A stretch of 64,000 nt of DNA from Vibrio sp. HB236076 (GTDB lineage: Bacteria > Pseudomonadota > Gammaproteobacteria > Enterobacterales > Vibrionaceae). The stretch lies in contig NZ_CP162602.1 of NCBI RefSeq assembly GCF_040957575.1, positions 558,001 to 622,000 on the forward strand. Reading direction: 5' to 3'. A model generated the notes under the pieces. That model made no database searches and was not told where the DNA came from. It saw only the letters and a list, made by a program, of their open reading frames with translations. Made by a program: the position numbers and the translations under genes. Shown piece by piece: positions 37,198-45,370 of this stretch; the stretch's first letter is position 1, and every line of letters begins with the position of its first letter.

Positions 37198-37929
37198 TCA
37201 TTGGTTCCAGTGTTGATATCGACCTTGGTATGATTTGGGATATGGGCGTTGATACTGGCCCGCTTTTGATGTAGATAAATTCAGTGTGACGAGAGACTCA
37301 ACCATTTTTACGGCAGCGCTTACCCCGTCGATGATCGGTACGCCCAGCTCGCTTTGCAATTGGGCGACCAGCGGTGCCATACCGGCGCAACCGAGGACAA
37401 TGGCTTCAGCGCGATGGGTGTGAATCGCCTCCTGACACGCTTGTTTGAGGGTTTGATAAGCGCTGTCAGCCAGGCACTCTAAATCCAGTACGGGAATGTC
37501 GGTGGCGATGATGGTGGCACATTGATGCGCAACACCATAATGAGACAACAGCGCTTCGGTCATCGGCACCGTACGACTCATGGTGGTGACCACGGCAAAG
37601 CGATGAGAAACGCAGCTCGCCATTTGAAACGCCGCCCCAGCAATCCCAATCACTGGCGCCGTGGCGATTTCTTTTGCCGCCTCAATGCCAGGATCGCCAA
37701 AACAGGCGATAATATGGCCGTCCACTTGGTTGCGCTCGCCGTGGGCAATTTCATCTAACACCGCGGCGGTTGCTAACGCTTCATCAAACGCGCACTCGAT
37801 ACTGCTCGGCCCGTGCTTTGGCGTTCGCGGAATAAGGTCCGTCCCGGGATTGGCGACACGCTCAGCACTGTCGGCCATACTCAAGGTCATAGACTCAGTG
37901 GTATTGGGGTTGATGAGTTGAATTTTCAT
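37198..37929 (-). CDS. hpxA: Asp/Glu/hydantoin racemase, likely allantoin racemase
   Basis: A 243-residue cofactor-independent racemase of the Asp/Glu/hydantoin family. INPNTTESMT marks the start, and the two catalytic cysteines sit in IIACFGDPG (about residue 75) and VLGCAGMAPL (about residue 180). Its place between the GntR regulator and the allantoinase gene, and its match to the hydantoin branch, point to interconversion of (R)- and (S)-allantoin, as for HpxA. Hydantoin or allantoin analogues cannot be excluded. It lies eight bases after the regulator gene. Confidence 0.85.
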   Translation of the reverse strand: MKIQLINPNTTESMTLSMADSAERVANPGTDLIPRTPKHGPSSIECAFDEALATAAVLDEIAHGERNQVDGHIIACFGDPGIEAAKEIATAPVIGIAGAAFQMASCVSHRFAVVTTMSRTVPMTEALLSHYGVAHQCATIIATDIPVLDLECLADSAYQTLKQACQEAIHTHRAEAIVLGCAGMAPLVAQLQSELGVPIIDGVSAAVKMVESLVTLNLSTSKAGQYQRPYPKSYQGRYQHWNQ

Positions 37930-37937
37930 TATTAATC

Positions 37938-38609
37938 CTACTTTTGCTCAGCGAACAAGCGCATGAAATCGATTTGACTGTCCTGACTTTCCTCTAGGTT
38001 GAGCGAGTGTTGAATATGCTCAATATGGCGTTTCATCCAGGCAACGGCAGCGTCACTGTCTTTGCTGTCGAGCAGGTCAAGCAGTTGATCGTGATGCCCA
38101 CAATCGCAACTGACACTCGCTTGACTGCCATAAACTGCAATGACTAACGAGGAGCGATAACAAAGCTGCTCAATAAATTCGGCCAACACGGTGTTTTTAG
38201 CAATAAACGCCAACTCGTAATGAAATTGTGCCGTTAGCTGAATTGAACGGCTTAAAGGACCGTGTTCAACCGCTTGGCTTTCTTGCTGAACTAAAGTGCG
38301 AAAGTGTTGGCTATGACTGGCGTTCCAATGCTCAATCACATCGGGCATCAATTGCGGTTCAATCAATGCGCGACTGGCAAAGACTTCTCTGGCTTCTTGT
38401 TTGCTTGGCCGGCTGACGTGCGCCCCTTTATTCGGTTCAATGGTGACAAAGCGCTCTAAAGACAAACGATGCAAGACTTTTCGCACCCCTGTGCGACTGA
38501 TGCCAAAGGCTTCGGCCAGTTTATCTTCTGGCAAGCGCTCGCCTGGGGGCAATTGACGTTCAACAATCGCATCTAAAATGCGTTGATATATTTGTTTATC
38601 TTTCGACAT
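37938..38609 (-). CDS. hpxS: GntR (FadR-subfamily) regulator of allantoin genes
   Basis: A 223-residue repressor or activator with an N-terminal winged helix (about 5-70: PPGERLPEDKLAEAFGISRTGVRKVLHRLSLERFV) and a helical FCD effector domain (about 85-210). FCD proteins usually bind a metal and a small organic acid. It is the first gene of the operon with racemase and allantoinase, as for HpxS in Klebsiella. A 14-bp perfect palindrome AATTGTATACAATT lies directly before its gene and the core recurs before two transporter genes, so I infer it is its operator. The start at 38609 follows GAGGG; a longer frame reaching 38828 covers the operator and is unlikely. Confidence 0.87.
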   Translation of the reverse strand: MSKDKQIYQRILDAIVERQLPPGERLPEDKLAEAFGISRTGVRKVLHRLSLERFVTIEPNKGAHVSRPSKQEAREVFASRALIEPQLMPDVIEHWNASHSQHFRTLVQQESQAVEHGPLSRSIQLTAQFHYELAFIAKNTVLAEFIEQLCYRSSLVIAVYGSQASVSCDCGHHDQLLDLLDSKDSDAAVAWMKRHIEHIQHSLNLEESQDSQIDFMRLFAEQK

Positions 38610-38624
38610 AAACAAACCCTCGAT

Positions 38625-38638
38625 AATTGTATACAATT
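38625..38638. promoter_or_regulatory. AATTGTATACAATT palindrome, likely GntR operator (copy 2)
   Basis: A perfect 14-bp palindrome 16 bases upstream of the GntR gene start. It is the longest of three copies of the TTGTATACAA core and would serve autoregulation of the GntR-racemase-allantoinase operon. Confidence 0.65.
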
Positions 38639-38764
38639 TAACAAGCAAACTGTGTGCCATTAATCCTAGCGTAAAAAACGAGACACTGACACACAGAATC
38701 GGCCGCAAAAAGGTGACGAAATACACAAGTTCCCACTCTATTGTGTACGATTTACGATAAATGT

Positions 38765-38803
38765 TGCACAAGTTAAGCGCATCATACGTACCAAAATAGC
38801 GCA
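38765..38803 (+). promoter_or_regulatory. Tandem NtrC-like sites upstream of the NCS1 gene
   Basis: TGCACAAGTTAAGCGCA (38765-38781) matches the NtrC site at 12 of 17 positions, and CGTACCAAAATAGCGCA (38787-38803) matches its reverse form TGCACCAAAATAGTGCA at 14 of 17. Their centres are 22 bases apart, two helical turns, which suits cooperative NtrC binding. They lie 60-100 bases upstream of the sigma-54-like element at 38865. Confidence 0.55.
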
Positions 38804-38864
38804 ACAGCCATCCCGAATACGCAGCCAATATCTCTAACTCCTTGTAAATTCAGATCACAAATAA

Positions 38865-38881
38865 TTGGCATGCATGTTGTA
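38865..38881 (+). promoter_or_regulatory. Sigma-54-like promoter of the NCS1 gene
   Basis: TTGGCATGCATGTTGTA has a perfect -24 TTGGCATG and correct spacing, but the -12 reads TTGT instead of TTGC. It lies 33 bases before the NCS1 start and just upstream of a GntR operator. Tandem NtrC-like sites upstream support it. Confidence 0.5.
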
Positions 38882-38888
38882 TTTGAAA

Positions 38889-38898
38889 TTGTATACAA
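38889..38898. promoter_or_regulatory. TTGTATACAA palindrome, likely GntR operator (copy 3)
   Basis: A perfect 10-bp palindrome 15 bases before the NCS1 gene and 8 bases downstream of the sigma-54-like -12 box, so at or near the transcription start. A bound repressor would block promoter opening. Confidence 0.65.
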
Positions 38899-38913
38899 CA
38901 TGGAGGGTTAATT

Positions 38914-40365
38914 ATGAAAGCATCACTACCGGTCAGTAAACGCCTGTCGAATGAAGATTTACAACCAGAAAAACAACAAAAGTGGGGGTGGTATAGCATT
39001 TTCGCTTTTTGGATGTCCGATGTGCACAGTGTGGGGGGCTACGTCTTCGCCGCCAGTTTATTTGCACTGGGTCTCAATGGCATTCAGGTATTCATCAGCT
39101 TGCTGGCGGGGATCATGATTGTGATGTGTTTTGCCAATTTGATGGGCGAGCCGGGTCAAAAAGCCGGCGCGCCTTTCCCGGTGATTGCCCGAATGTCCTT
39201 TGGTGTTTTTGGCGCGAACATTCCTGCGGTGATCCGCGGTTTGATCGCGGTGGTGTGGTACGGGATTCAAACTTACTTGGCGTCGAGCTCGTTTATTATA
39301 TTGCTGTTGTACTTTTTTCCAGGGATAGAAAGTTTGCAAGACAGCACGTTTTTAGGCCTTTCTTACTTAGGTTGGGTCGGATTTAGTTCGATGTGGGTGT
39401 TGCAAGCCATCGTATTTATGTTTGGCATGGATATGATCCGCAAAGTGATTGACTGGTCAGGCCCAGCGATTTATTTGGCCATGTTTGCACTGTGTGTGTA
39501 TATGATTCAACTCGCCGGCTGGGACAATATTCACTTTAACCTCAGTGATACCCAACTCTCTGGCTCACAAGTGGTCGTGCAAATGATCATCGCCACCGCT
39601 TTAGTGGCCGGCTACTTTGCAGGGCCGACGTTGAACTTTAGTGATTTTTCACGCTATTGCGTCAGTTATAAGCAGCTCAAAGTGGGCAACTGGCTTGGCT
39701 TACCCCTTAACTTTGTCCTTTTCTCTTTGTTCAGTGTGTTGATCGTTTCGGCATCGATTCCGGTGTTTGGCGAAATGATCACCGACCCTGTCGAGACAGT
39801 GAAGCGCTTGGACTCAGGCATGATCACCGTATTGGGGGCACTGACGTTTATTTTTGCTACGGTGGGGATCAATATTGTCGCTAACTTTGTGGCGCCGGCG
39901 TTTGACTTTTCTAACGTGTCTCCGCAAAAAATCAGCTTTAAGACCGGCGGGTTTATTGCGGCGGTGGGCTCTGTTTTACTTACGCCATGGAATTTGTTTA
40001 GCAATCCGGAGGTGATCCATTACACGGTCGACGTGCTTGCGGCGATGATTGGGCCTTTGTACGGGATATTAATTGTCGATTATTACTGGCTCAAAAAACG
40101 CGTTATTGATGTTGATGCTTTGTATACCGAATCGTCACAAGGCGCTTATTGGTATCAAAATGGTATCAACTGGCAAGCGGTTTATGCCTTGTTGGTGTCC
40201 GGAGGACTCGCCATCTATGTCACCTTCTTTCTCAGCGGTTTTGCCAATTACGCGCTCTTTATTGGCGGTGGGGTATCTGCCATGGTGTATCCGTTGTTGA
40301 TGAAAAAACCAGCGCGCTTTTTTCGCCACCCCAAATCGAATACGTTGAGTAAAACCTCGTTATAA
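38914..40365 (+). CDS. NCS1 nucleobase/hydantoin permease, probably allantoin
   Basis: A 483-residue permease of the NCS1 family with 12 membrane segments. WGWYSIFAFWMSDVHSVGGYVFAASLFALGL at residues about 26-56 holds the helix 1 purine-stacking region, and AVVWYGIQTYLASSSFIILL the helix 3 region. Other blocks are GPTLNFSDFSRYC and YGILIVDYYWLKKR. It resembles the PucI and uracil/allantoin branch more than the cytosine branch. GGAGGG precedes the start. Divergence from the GntR-racemase-allantoinase operon and a shared operator suggest allantoin uptake; hydantoin or uracil are alternatives. Confidence 0.87.
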   Translation: MKASLPVSKRLSNEDLQPEKQQKWGWYSIFAFWMSDVHSVGGYVFAASLFALGLNGIQVFISLLAGIMIVMCFANLMGEPGQKAGAPFPVIARMSFGVFGANIPAVIRGLIAVVWYGIQTYLASSSFIILLLYFFPGIESLQDSTFLGLSYLGWVGFSSMWVLQAIVFMFGMDMIRKVIDWSGPAIYLAMFALCVYMIQLAGWDNIHFNLSDTQLSGSQVVVQMIIATALVAGYFAGPTLNFSDFSRYCVSYKQLKVGNWLGLPLNFVLFSLFSVLIVSASIPVFGEMITDPVETVKRLDSGMITVLGALTFIFATVGINIVANFVAPAFDFSNVSPQKISFKTGGFIAAVGSVLLTPWNLFSNPEVIHYTVDVLAAMIGPLYGILIVDYYWLKKRVIDVDALYTESSQGAYWYQNGINWQAVYALLVSGGLAIYVTFFLSGFANYALFIGGGVSAMVYPLLMKKPARFFRHPKSNTLSKTSL

Positions 40366-40378
40366 ATTGGCGTTTGGC

Positions 40379-40426
40379 AAAATCATTATGGTGCAACGCT
40401 TGTTTCAATTGCACCATAATGGTATC
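40379..40426 (+). promoter_or_regulatory. Pair of NtrC half-site elements upstream of the ABC operon
   Basis: Two elements whose inner halves are perfect NtrC half-sites: TGGTGCA at 40389-40395 and TGCACCA at 40410-40416. As 17-mers (40379-40395 and 40410-40426) each matches the enteric NtrC site at about 11 of 17 positions. They also form a 13-bp inverted repeat, arms CATTATGGTGCAA and its complement, with a 12-base spacer. A perfect sigma-54 promoter lies about 80-130 bases downstream. Confidence 0.55.
40400..40410 (+). promoter_or_regulatory. TTGTTTCAATT repeat, copy 1 (possible RpiR operator)
   Basis: The 11-mer TTGTTTCAATT lies between the two NtrC half-sites and recurs at 40547-40557, just downstream of the sigma-54 promoter. 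Two copies flanking a promoter are suited to repression by DNA looping. The RpiR-type regulator encoded in the same operon is the candidate; this is inference. Confidence 0.4.
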
Positions 40427-40507
40427 TATAGTGTTACAAATGTTTCTTTCCGATTGGTATTGTTTTTTAACTTGCTGTTTTTAATGCCAATTGGTCAAAA
40501 GTGTGAT

Positions 40508-40524
40508 CTGGCACGTTCGTTGCT
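40508..40524 (+). promoter_or_regulatory. Sigma-54 promoter of the ABC transporter operon
   Basis: CTGGCACGTTCGTTGCT matches the sigma-54 consensus (YTGGCACG-N4-TTGCW) at every defined position, with GG-N10-GC spacing. It lies about 50 bases before the binding-protein gene. This is the strongest sigma-54 element in the window. Confidence 0.85.
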
Positions 40525-40546
40525 ATTGATACAGTGGATGTATCAA

Positions 40547-40557
40547 TTGTTTCAATT
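40547..40557 (+). promoter_or_regulatory. TTGTTTCAATT repeat, copy 2 (possible RpiR operator)
   Basis: Second exact copy of the 11-mer at 40400-40410, located 23 bases after the sigma-54 -12 box, so just after the expected transcription start. A bound protein would obstruct the promoter. Confidence 0.4.
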
Positions 40558-40571
40558 TAGGGAGATAAACA

Positions 40572-41363
40572 ATGAACGTATGGAAAAAAGTGGCGCTCGT
40601 GGCAATGACAACCTGGGGCGTGTTGACCGCAGGGCAAGCGTCAGCGGATCAATTAGACACTATCGAAAGCAAAGGTGTAATTAAAGTGGCTGTGCCACAA
40701 GACTTTCCACCATTTGGTTCGATTGGCACCGATCTGAAACCACAAGGCTACGACATCGATATGGCGGCTTACCTGGCTAAAGAGCTCGGCGTCAAACTCG
40801 AATTAATTCCGGTGACCAGTGCTAACCGCATTCCGTATTTACAAACGGGCAAGGTCGATTTGGTGATTTCGAGCATGGGTAAAAACCCAGAGCGAGAAAA
40901 AGCGATTGATTTTAGCGAAGCTTATGCGCCGTTTTTCCTTGGCGTCTTTGGTAAGAAGGGATTGGCGGTCAACGCGCCGGCTGATTTAGACGGTCAAACG
41001 GTGGGGGTAACACGAGGTTCAGTCGAAGATCTTGAGCTGAGCAAGTTGGTGTCGGATAAAGTGACGATCAAGCGCTTTGAAGATAACAACGCCACGTTAT
41101 CGTCGTTTTTGTCCGGCCAAGTTGATTTGATCGCCACTGGTAACCTCGTGGTGACAGAAATTGCTAATCGCTACCCAGATAAAGCGCCAGAAGCGAAATT
41201 TATGTTGAAAAACTCTCCGTGTTACGTGGGCGTTGCCAAAGGGCAGACGGCGCTAGTGGAGAAAGTCAATCAACTGATCCTCAAAGCGAAACAGGACAAT
41301 GTGTTAGAGGGCTTTTCACAAAAATGGCTCAAAGCACCGTTTCCTGCTGAGCTAGGCGCTTAA
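40572..41363 (+). CDS. Polar amino acid-type ABC transporter binding protein
   Basis: A 263-residue precursor with a signal peptide of about 25 residues (GQASA then DQ). The mature part is a family 3 solute-binding protein: GVIKVAVPQDFPPFGSIGTDLKPQGYDIDMAAYLAKELGV, then GKVDLVISSMGKNPEREKAIDFSEAYAP. The family carries amino acids and related compounds. The gene is followed by two permeases, an ATPase, an RpiR regulator and allantoate-degradation genes, as in the hpx cluster of Klebsiella, so the ligand is perhaps allantoate, oxalurate or another ureide. GGGAGA precedes the start. Confidence 0.87.
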   Translation: MNVWKKVALVAMTTWGVLTAGQASADQLDTIESKGVIKVAVPQDFPPFGSIGTDLKPQGYDIDMAAYLAKELGVKLELIPVTSANRIPYLQTGKVDLVISSMGKNPEREKAIDFSEAYAPFFLGVFGKKGLAVNAPADLDGQTVGVTRGSVEDLELSKLVSDKVTIKRFEDNNATLSSFLSGQVDLIATGNLVVTEIANRYPDKAPEAKFMLKNSPCYVGVAKGQTALVEKVNQLILKAKQDNVLEGFSQKWLKAPFPAELGA

Positions 41364-41373
41364 GGGTTGCGCA

Positions 41374-42042
41374 ATGAGTTATCAGCTTGATTTTGCAGGA
41401 CTGATGCCTTACCTGTCACATTTTGTGGCAGGTTTGCAAACCACGGTTGTATTGACCGTGATTGCCACTGTACTCGGTTTAGTCCTTGGCACGGTGTGTG
41501 CGGCCGGTCGCATTAGTCACATGAGAGGCTGGCGCTGGTTGTGTGCTTGTTACGTCGAAGTGATTCGCAACACCCCCTTTATCGTCCAGTTATTTTTTAT
41601 CTTTTTTGGTTTGCCTGCATTGGGCATCAAATTGTCGGCTTGGCAGGCCGGTGCGATCGCAATGGTGATCAATCTCGGTGCCTACAGCGCAGAAATCATT
41701 CGCGCCGGAATTGATGCGACCCCAAAAGGGCAATGGGAAGCGGGGAAAACGTTGGGGCTGACTTACGTACAAATTTTTACGCGTATTGTATTGCCACCGG
41801 CGTTTCAACGCGTTTACCCCGCCTTGGTGAGCCAGTGCATTATTGTCATGCTCGGGTCTGCGGTGGTTTCACAGATTTCGGTGGAAGATTTGACCTTTGC
41901 AGCCAACTTTGTCCAATCACGCAGTTTTTTGAGTTTTGAGTCTTATATTCTGACTGCGGCGATCTATTTGTGTTTGGCCATTTTAATGCGACAAGTGTTT
42001 GCATTGAGTGCGAAACGATTATTTAAAAACCCTTCGTTATAG
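41374..42042 (+). CDS. Polar amino acid-type ABC permease, first
   Basis: A 222-residue inner-membrane permease of the HisM/GlnP class with about five membrane segments. VEVIRNTPFIVQLFFIFFGLPALG is the conserved entrance region, and AEIIRAGIDATPKGQWEAGKTLGLTYVQIFTRIVLPPAF holds the EAA loop that contacts the ATPase. It starts 10 bases after the binding-protein gene and pairs with the next permease. Confidence 0.9.
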   Translation: MSYQLDFAGLMPYLSHFVAGLQTTVVLTVIATVLGLVLGTVCAAGRISHMRGWRWLCACYVEVIRNTPFIVQLFFIFFGLPALGIKLSAWQAGAIAMVINLGAYSAEIIRAGIDATPKGQWEAGKTLGLTYVQIFTRIVLPPAFQRVYPALVSQCIIVMLGSAVVSQISVEDLTFAANFVQSRSFLSFESYILTAAIYLCLAILMRQVFALSAKRLFKNPSL

Positions 42043-42054
42043 GAAGTCTGAGTT

Positions 42055-42705
42055 ATGATGCAATTTAGCGATTGGGATATTTTAAAAGGGTTATTGTTAG
42101 CCGCAAGATGGACGATTTTACTCTCGTTAATCGCCTTTATTGGCGGCGGTTTGCTCGGTGTGATTTTAACCTTATTACGCAATACCAAATACAAAATATT
42201 TACCCCAATCATTAAACTTTATGTTGAGATTTTTCAAGGCACGCCTTTGTTAATGCAATTGTTTTTGGCATTTTTTGGTTTGTCTTTAGTCGGTCTCGAC
42301 GTCAGTGCATGGACGGCGGCCATCTTGGCGTTAACCTTGTTTAGTAGTGCTTTTTTCCACGATATTTGGCGAGGGTGTATCGAGGCGTTGCCAAAGGGAC
42401 AGTGGGAAGCGTGTCGTACCCTGGGGTTCACCTACGGACAGACCATGCGCTACATTATCTTTCCACAAGCGATGAAAATTGCCATTGCGCCAACCGTCGG
42501 TTTTTCTGTGCAAATCGTCAAGGGCACCGCGTTGGCGTCGATCATCGGTTTTGTCGAACTGACCAAAGCCGGCACCATGCTTAACAATGCCACTTTTCAA
42601 CCTTTTAAAGTCTTTGCCCTCGTGGCGTTACTGTACTTTGTAATCTGCTTTCCACTTTCTGTGTTAGCTCGTCATTTGGAGATGAAAAACAATGTCACTC
42701 GTTAG
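42055..42705 (+). CDS. Polar amino acid-type ABC permease, second
   Basis: A 216-residue permease of the same class. VEIFQGTPLLMQLFLAFFGL and DIWRGCIEALPKGQWEACRTLGFTYGQTMRYIIFPQA (EAA loop) are the family blocks. AGGAAG precedes it; an ATG at 42058 is an alternative start. The end overlaps the ATPase gene by 14 bases. With the first permease it forms a heterodimeric channel. Confidence 0.9.
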   Translation: MMQFSDWDILKGLLLAARWTILLSLIAFIGGGLLGVILTLLRNTKYKIFTPIIKLYVEIFQGTPLLMQLFLAFFGLSLVGLDVSAWTAAILALTLFSSAFFHDIWRGCIEALPKGQWEACRTLGFTYGQTMRYIIFPQAMKIAIAPTVGFSVQIVKGTALASIIGFVELTKAGTMLNNATFQPFKVFALVALLYFVICFPLSVLARHLEMKNNVTR

Positions 42706-43420
42706 TATTGAACAAGTCCATAAGTACTATGGCGACCATCACGTTCTCAAAGGCATTGATCTTAAAATTGAAGCGGGTGAGGTGGTGTCGATCATCGGAC
42801 GCAGTGGCTCGGGAAAAAGCACCTTGCTGCGTTGTTTAAACGGCTTAGAAGCGTATCAAAAAGGGGCGATCATTGTCGATAATCAAGCGGTTGAAGACGA
42901 TGATTACAAACTGAGAATCCTCAGTCGCAGTGTCGGTATGGTGTTTCAAAGCTTTAATTTATTCCCCCATATGACGGTGGGTGAAAATGTCATGCTGGCG
43001 CCAAAGTTGGTGTTAAAACACTCAGAGCCAGAATGTCAAAAGCAGGCCAAAGCGTTACTGGAAAAAGTGGGTTTGGCAGATAAATTTGACGCCTATCCCA
43101 GCAACCTGTCTGGCGGGCAGCAGCAGCGGGTGGCGATTGCGCGTTCTTTGGCAATGAACCCCAAAGTCTTGTTGTGTGACGAGATCACCTCGGCGCTTGA
43201 TCCGGAATTGGTCGGCGAGGTGTTGAAAGTGCTTGAGCAACTCAAGCAAGAAGGCATGACGTTAATTTTGGTCACCCACGAAATGAACTTTGCTCGCGAT
43301 GTCGGGGATAGAGTGGTGTTTATGAACCAAGGCAAGGTTTGGGAAAGCGGTGAAAGCCAAGCGGTGTTTTCTCAACCGAAAACCCCTGAGCTGCAAAGCT
43401 TTTTGTCTGCCGTGATTTAA
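42692..43420 (+). CDS. Polar amino acid-type ABC ATPase
   Basis: A 242-residue ATPase of the GlnQ/HisP class. Walker A is GRSGSGKST (about 36-44), the signature reads LSGGQQQRVAIARSL and Walker B reads LLCDEITSALDPELV. THEMNFARDVGDRVVFMNQGKVWE is the H-loop region typical of the class. It energises the two permeases and is followed after 14 bases by the RpiR regulator gene. Confidence 0.95.
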   Translation: MSLVSIEQVHKYYGDHHVLKGIDLKIEAGEVVSIIGRSGSGKSTLLRCLNGLEAYQKGAIIVDNQAVEDDDYKLRILSRSVGMVFQSFNLFPHMTVGENVMLAPKLVLKHSEPECQKQAKALLEKVGLADKFDAYPSNLSGGQQQRVAIARSLAMNPKVLLCDEITSALDPELVGEVLKVLEQLKQEGMTLILVTHEMNFARDVGDRVVFMNQGKVWESGESQAVFSQPKTPELQSFLSAVI

Positions 43421-43434
43421 CGCGAGGAAACCCA

Positions 43435-44253
43435 ATGGTGTTATCTGACTCACTCAGTCAACGCATTACGCGCTTTTACGATAAATTGACGGAAAGTGAT
43501 CGCAAAGTTGCCGATTACTTACAGTTTCATCCAGAAAAAGTTTTGATCTTGTCAACCGCGGAAATTGCCGATGCGTGTCAGGTGTCTAAAACCAGCATCA
43601 GTCGTTTTATTCGCAAGTTAGGTTATCAAGATCATTTGGCACTGCGTAATGAATTATTGCACGAACGTGAGTCGGGTACCCCTATGATCACGCAAGCCAT
43701 AGAAGAGGGATACCTACAAGATGAGTTGGCTTCTATTGAACGTTTGTCGACCCCGATCAACAGCGAAGACTTTTCGCAAGCGGTGACAAGAATTGCCAAC
43801 GCAAAGCGAGTAAAAGTGATTGGTTTTCGCAATAATTATGTTTTAGCACTTCATTGTCGTCAGCAGTTGTTGCAATGCCGGCGCTCGGTGATGTTACTGC
43901 CAACGCCAGGGCAAACCTTAGGGGAAGAAATTGCCGACATCCAGTCTGATGACGTTGTGGTGGTGTTTGGATTTCGCCGCAGAACGGCACAGTTTGCTCA
44001 GCTTATGCAGGCATTGTCTCATACTCATTGCATTTTAATTACCGATCAATCCGGGCAAAAATACCATTCAGACGTGCGTCATTGTTTGGTGTGTGAGCTC
44101 AATAGCCAAGGGCCATTAGACAGTTATGCGGCGCCGATGAGTTTGGTGGCGCACTTGGTCAATCAGGTGTATCAATTAAATCAAAGTGACTCGGCAAAGG
44201 TCACGGCATCGAACCGTGAAAGTTATCAAATGATCAATGAGTTAGAATCCTAG
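43435..44253 (+). CDS. MurR/RpiR-family regulator, HpxU-like
   Basis: A 272-residue regulator. The N-terminal HTH_6 domain (about 5-80) has LTESDRKVADYLQFHPEKVLILSTAEIADACQVSKTSISRFIRKLGYQ, the usual RpiR start. The C-terminal SIS domain (about 115-250) normally binds a phosphosugar but is divergent here. In Klebsiella an RpiR-type repressor (HpxU) controls allantoate genes next to a similar ABC transporter, so this protein likely responds to a ureide. Possible operators are the two TTGTTTCAATT copies at 40400 and 40547. Confidence 0.88.
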   Translation: MVLSDSLSQRITRFYDKLTESDRKVADYLQFHPEKVLILSTAEIADACQVSKTSISRFIRKLGYQDHLALRNELLHERESGTPMITQAIEEGYLQDELASIERLSTPINSEDFSQAVTRIANAKRVKVIGFRNNYVLALHCRQQLLQCRRSVMLLPTPGQTLGEEIADIQSDDVVVVFGFRRRTAQFAQLMQALSHTHCILITDQSGQKYHSDVRHCLVCELNSQGPLDSYAAPMSLVAHLVNQVYQLNQSDSAKVTASNRESYQMINELES

Positions 44254-44348
44254 CCATAAGTAAAAATCCCACTTTAACTACAGATTATCAAAAGAAAACA
44301 AAGTAGTATCAACAATGAAGTATTTTTATAAACGAGAAGTGACAATCA

Positions 44349-45347
44349 ATGACAATAATGAATAAGCTCAAAAAAGAATGGTTCCTGGTGGGGATGGTGG
44401 TCGCGATTGCGTTGGCGACCTTTAGTGACTCAGTGGGCAAAAGTGGTGGGTTATTGCACCTGGATCAAGTGACCGGTTTGGGTGTGGCCTTGGTCTTCTT
44501 TCTGCATGGTTTGGGCTTGTCGCCGAGTGCCATTAAAGCCGGTATGAGCAACTGGCGTTTACACGTCTTCATTCAAGTCGCCACTTATGGTTTGTATCCT
44601 GTATTGTGGCTGGTGTTTGGCGACGCCATGTTGGCGACCATGCCAGCGGCGTTGGCGTTCGGTTTTTGCTATCTATTTGCCTTGCCAAGTACCATCTCTT
44701 CGTCGGTTGCCATGACCAGTGTTGGCAAAGGCAATGTCCCTGGCGCAATTTTTAATGCGTCGCTTTCCAGTGTATTAGGCGTGTTCGTCACCCCATTATT
44801 GATTCAACTTTTCATGGGTGTCGAAGGCGTTGAAATGAATTTGATGGCCTCGATCGTCAGTATCGCCAAGTTGCTGTTGATCCCGATGGTAGTGGGACAA
44901 TTGTTGCGTCCGCTGCTTAATGATTTTATTACTCGTCACAAAGCGATCGTCAACAAAGTTGATAAAGTGGTCATTTTAATGATTGTCTATAACGCCTTTT
45001 GTGATTCGGTTGCCAATGGCATTTGGAGTGAGTTCTCCGTGGGTATGTTGCTGTTAGCCGCCGCCATTGCCACCGTAACCTTGTTGATTATGGTGCACTT
45101 TATTCAGTGGTTGGCACGCCGCACCGGATTTGAACGCGAGAATGAGGTTGCGGCTGTCTTCTGTGGTACCAAAAAAACCTTGGCCGCCGGTGTGCCGATG
45201 GCGAGTGCGATTTTCGGCAGTGATCCGAATTTAGGCATGATTTTACTGCCCATTATGCTTTATCACCCGATTCAGATTTTCTATTGTGCCATTTTGGCCA
45301 ATCGCTATGCGTCACAACAAAGCGAAACAGAGAAATCAACAGCCTGA
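44349..45347 (+). CDS. Bile acid:sodium symporter-like (SBF) transporter
   Basis: A 332-residue membrane protein with about nine to ten hydrophobic segments, of the SBF-like family (YfeH/P7 branch of the bile acid:sodium symporters). LVFFLHGLGLSPSAIKAGMSNWRLHVFIQ and LFALPSTISSSVAMTSVGKGNVPGAIFNASLSSVLGVFVTPLL are typical. These proteins carry organic anions with sodium. Its neighbours are amidase and allantoate genes, 23 bases downstream, so an anionic intermediate such as allantoate or oxalurate is plausible. Substrate is inferred from context only. Confidence 0.85.
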   Translation: MTIMNKLKKEWFLVGMVVAIALATFSDSVGKSGGLLHLDQVTGLGVALVFFLHGLGLSPSAIKAGMSNWRLHVFIQVATYGLYPVLWLVFGDAMLATMPAALAFGFCYLFALPSTISSSVAMTSVGKGNVPGAIFNASLSSVLGVFVTPLLIQLFMGVEGVEMNLMASIVSIAKLLLIPMVVGQLLRPLLNDFITRHKAIVNKVDKVVILMIVYNAFCDSVANGIWSEFSVGMLLLAAAIATVTLLIMVHFIQWLARRTGFERENEVAAVFCGTKKTLAAGVPMASAIFGSDPNLGMILLPIMLYHPIQIFYCAILANRYASQQSETEKSTA

Positions 45348-45370
45348 TTAACAAGGTGAGGAGTTCAAGG

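Larger units (their letters stand above)
38610..38913. promoter_or_regulatory. Divergent control region between GntR operon and NCS1 gene
   Basis: These 304 bases hold no gene. They contain TTGTATACAA palindromes at both ends (38627-38636 and 38889-38898), a weaker relative TTGTGTACGA at 38741-38750, two NtrC-like sites (38765-38781, 38787-38803) and a sigma-54-like element (38865-38881) that points to the NCS1 gene. Confidence 0.6.

Noticed and set aside
38741..38750. Fourth GntR operator TTGTGTACGA
   Set aside because: Two mismatches to the 10-bp palindrome; kept only as a weak relative in the region description.
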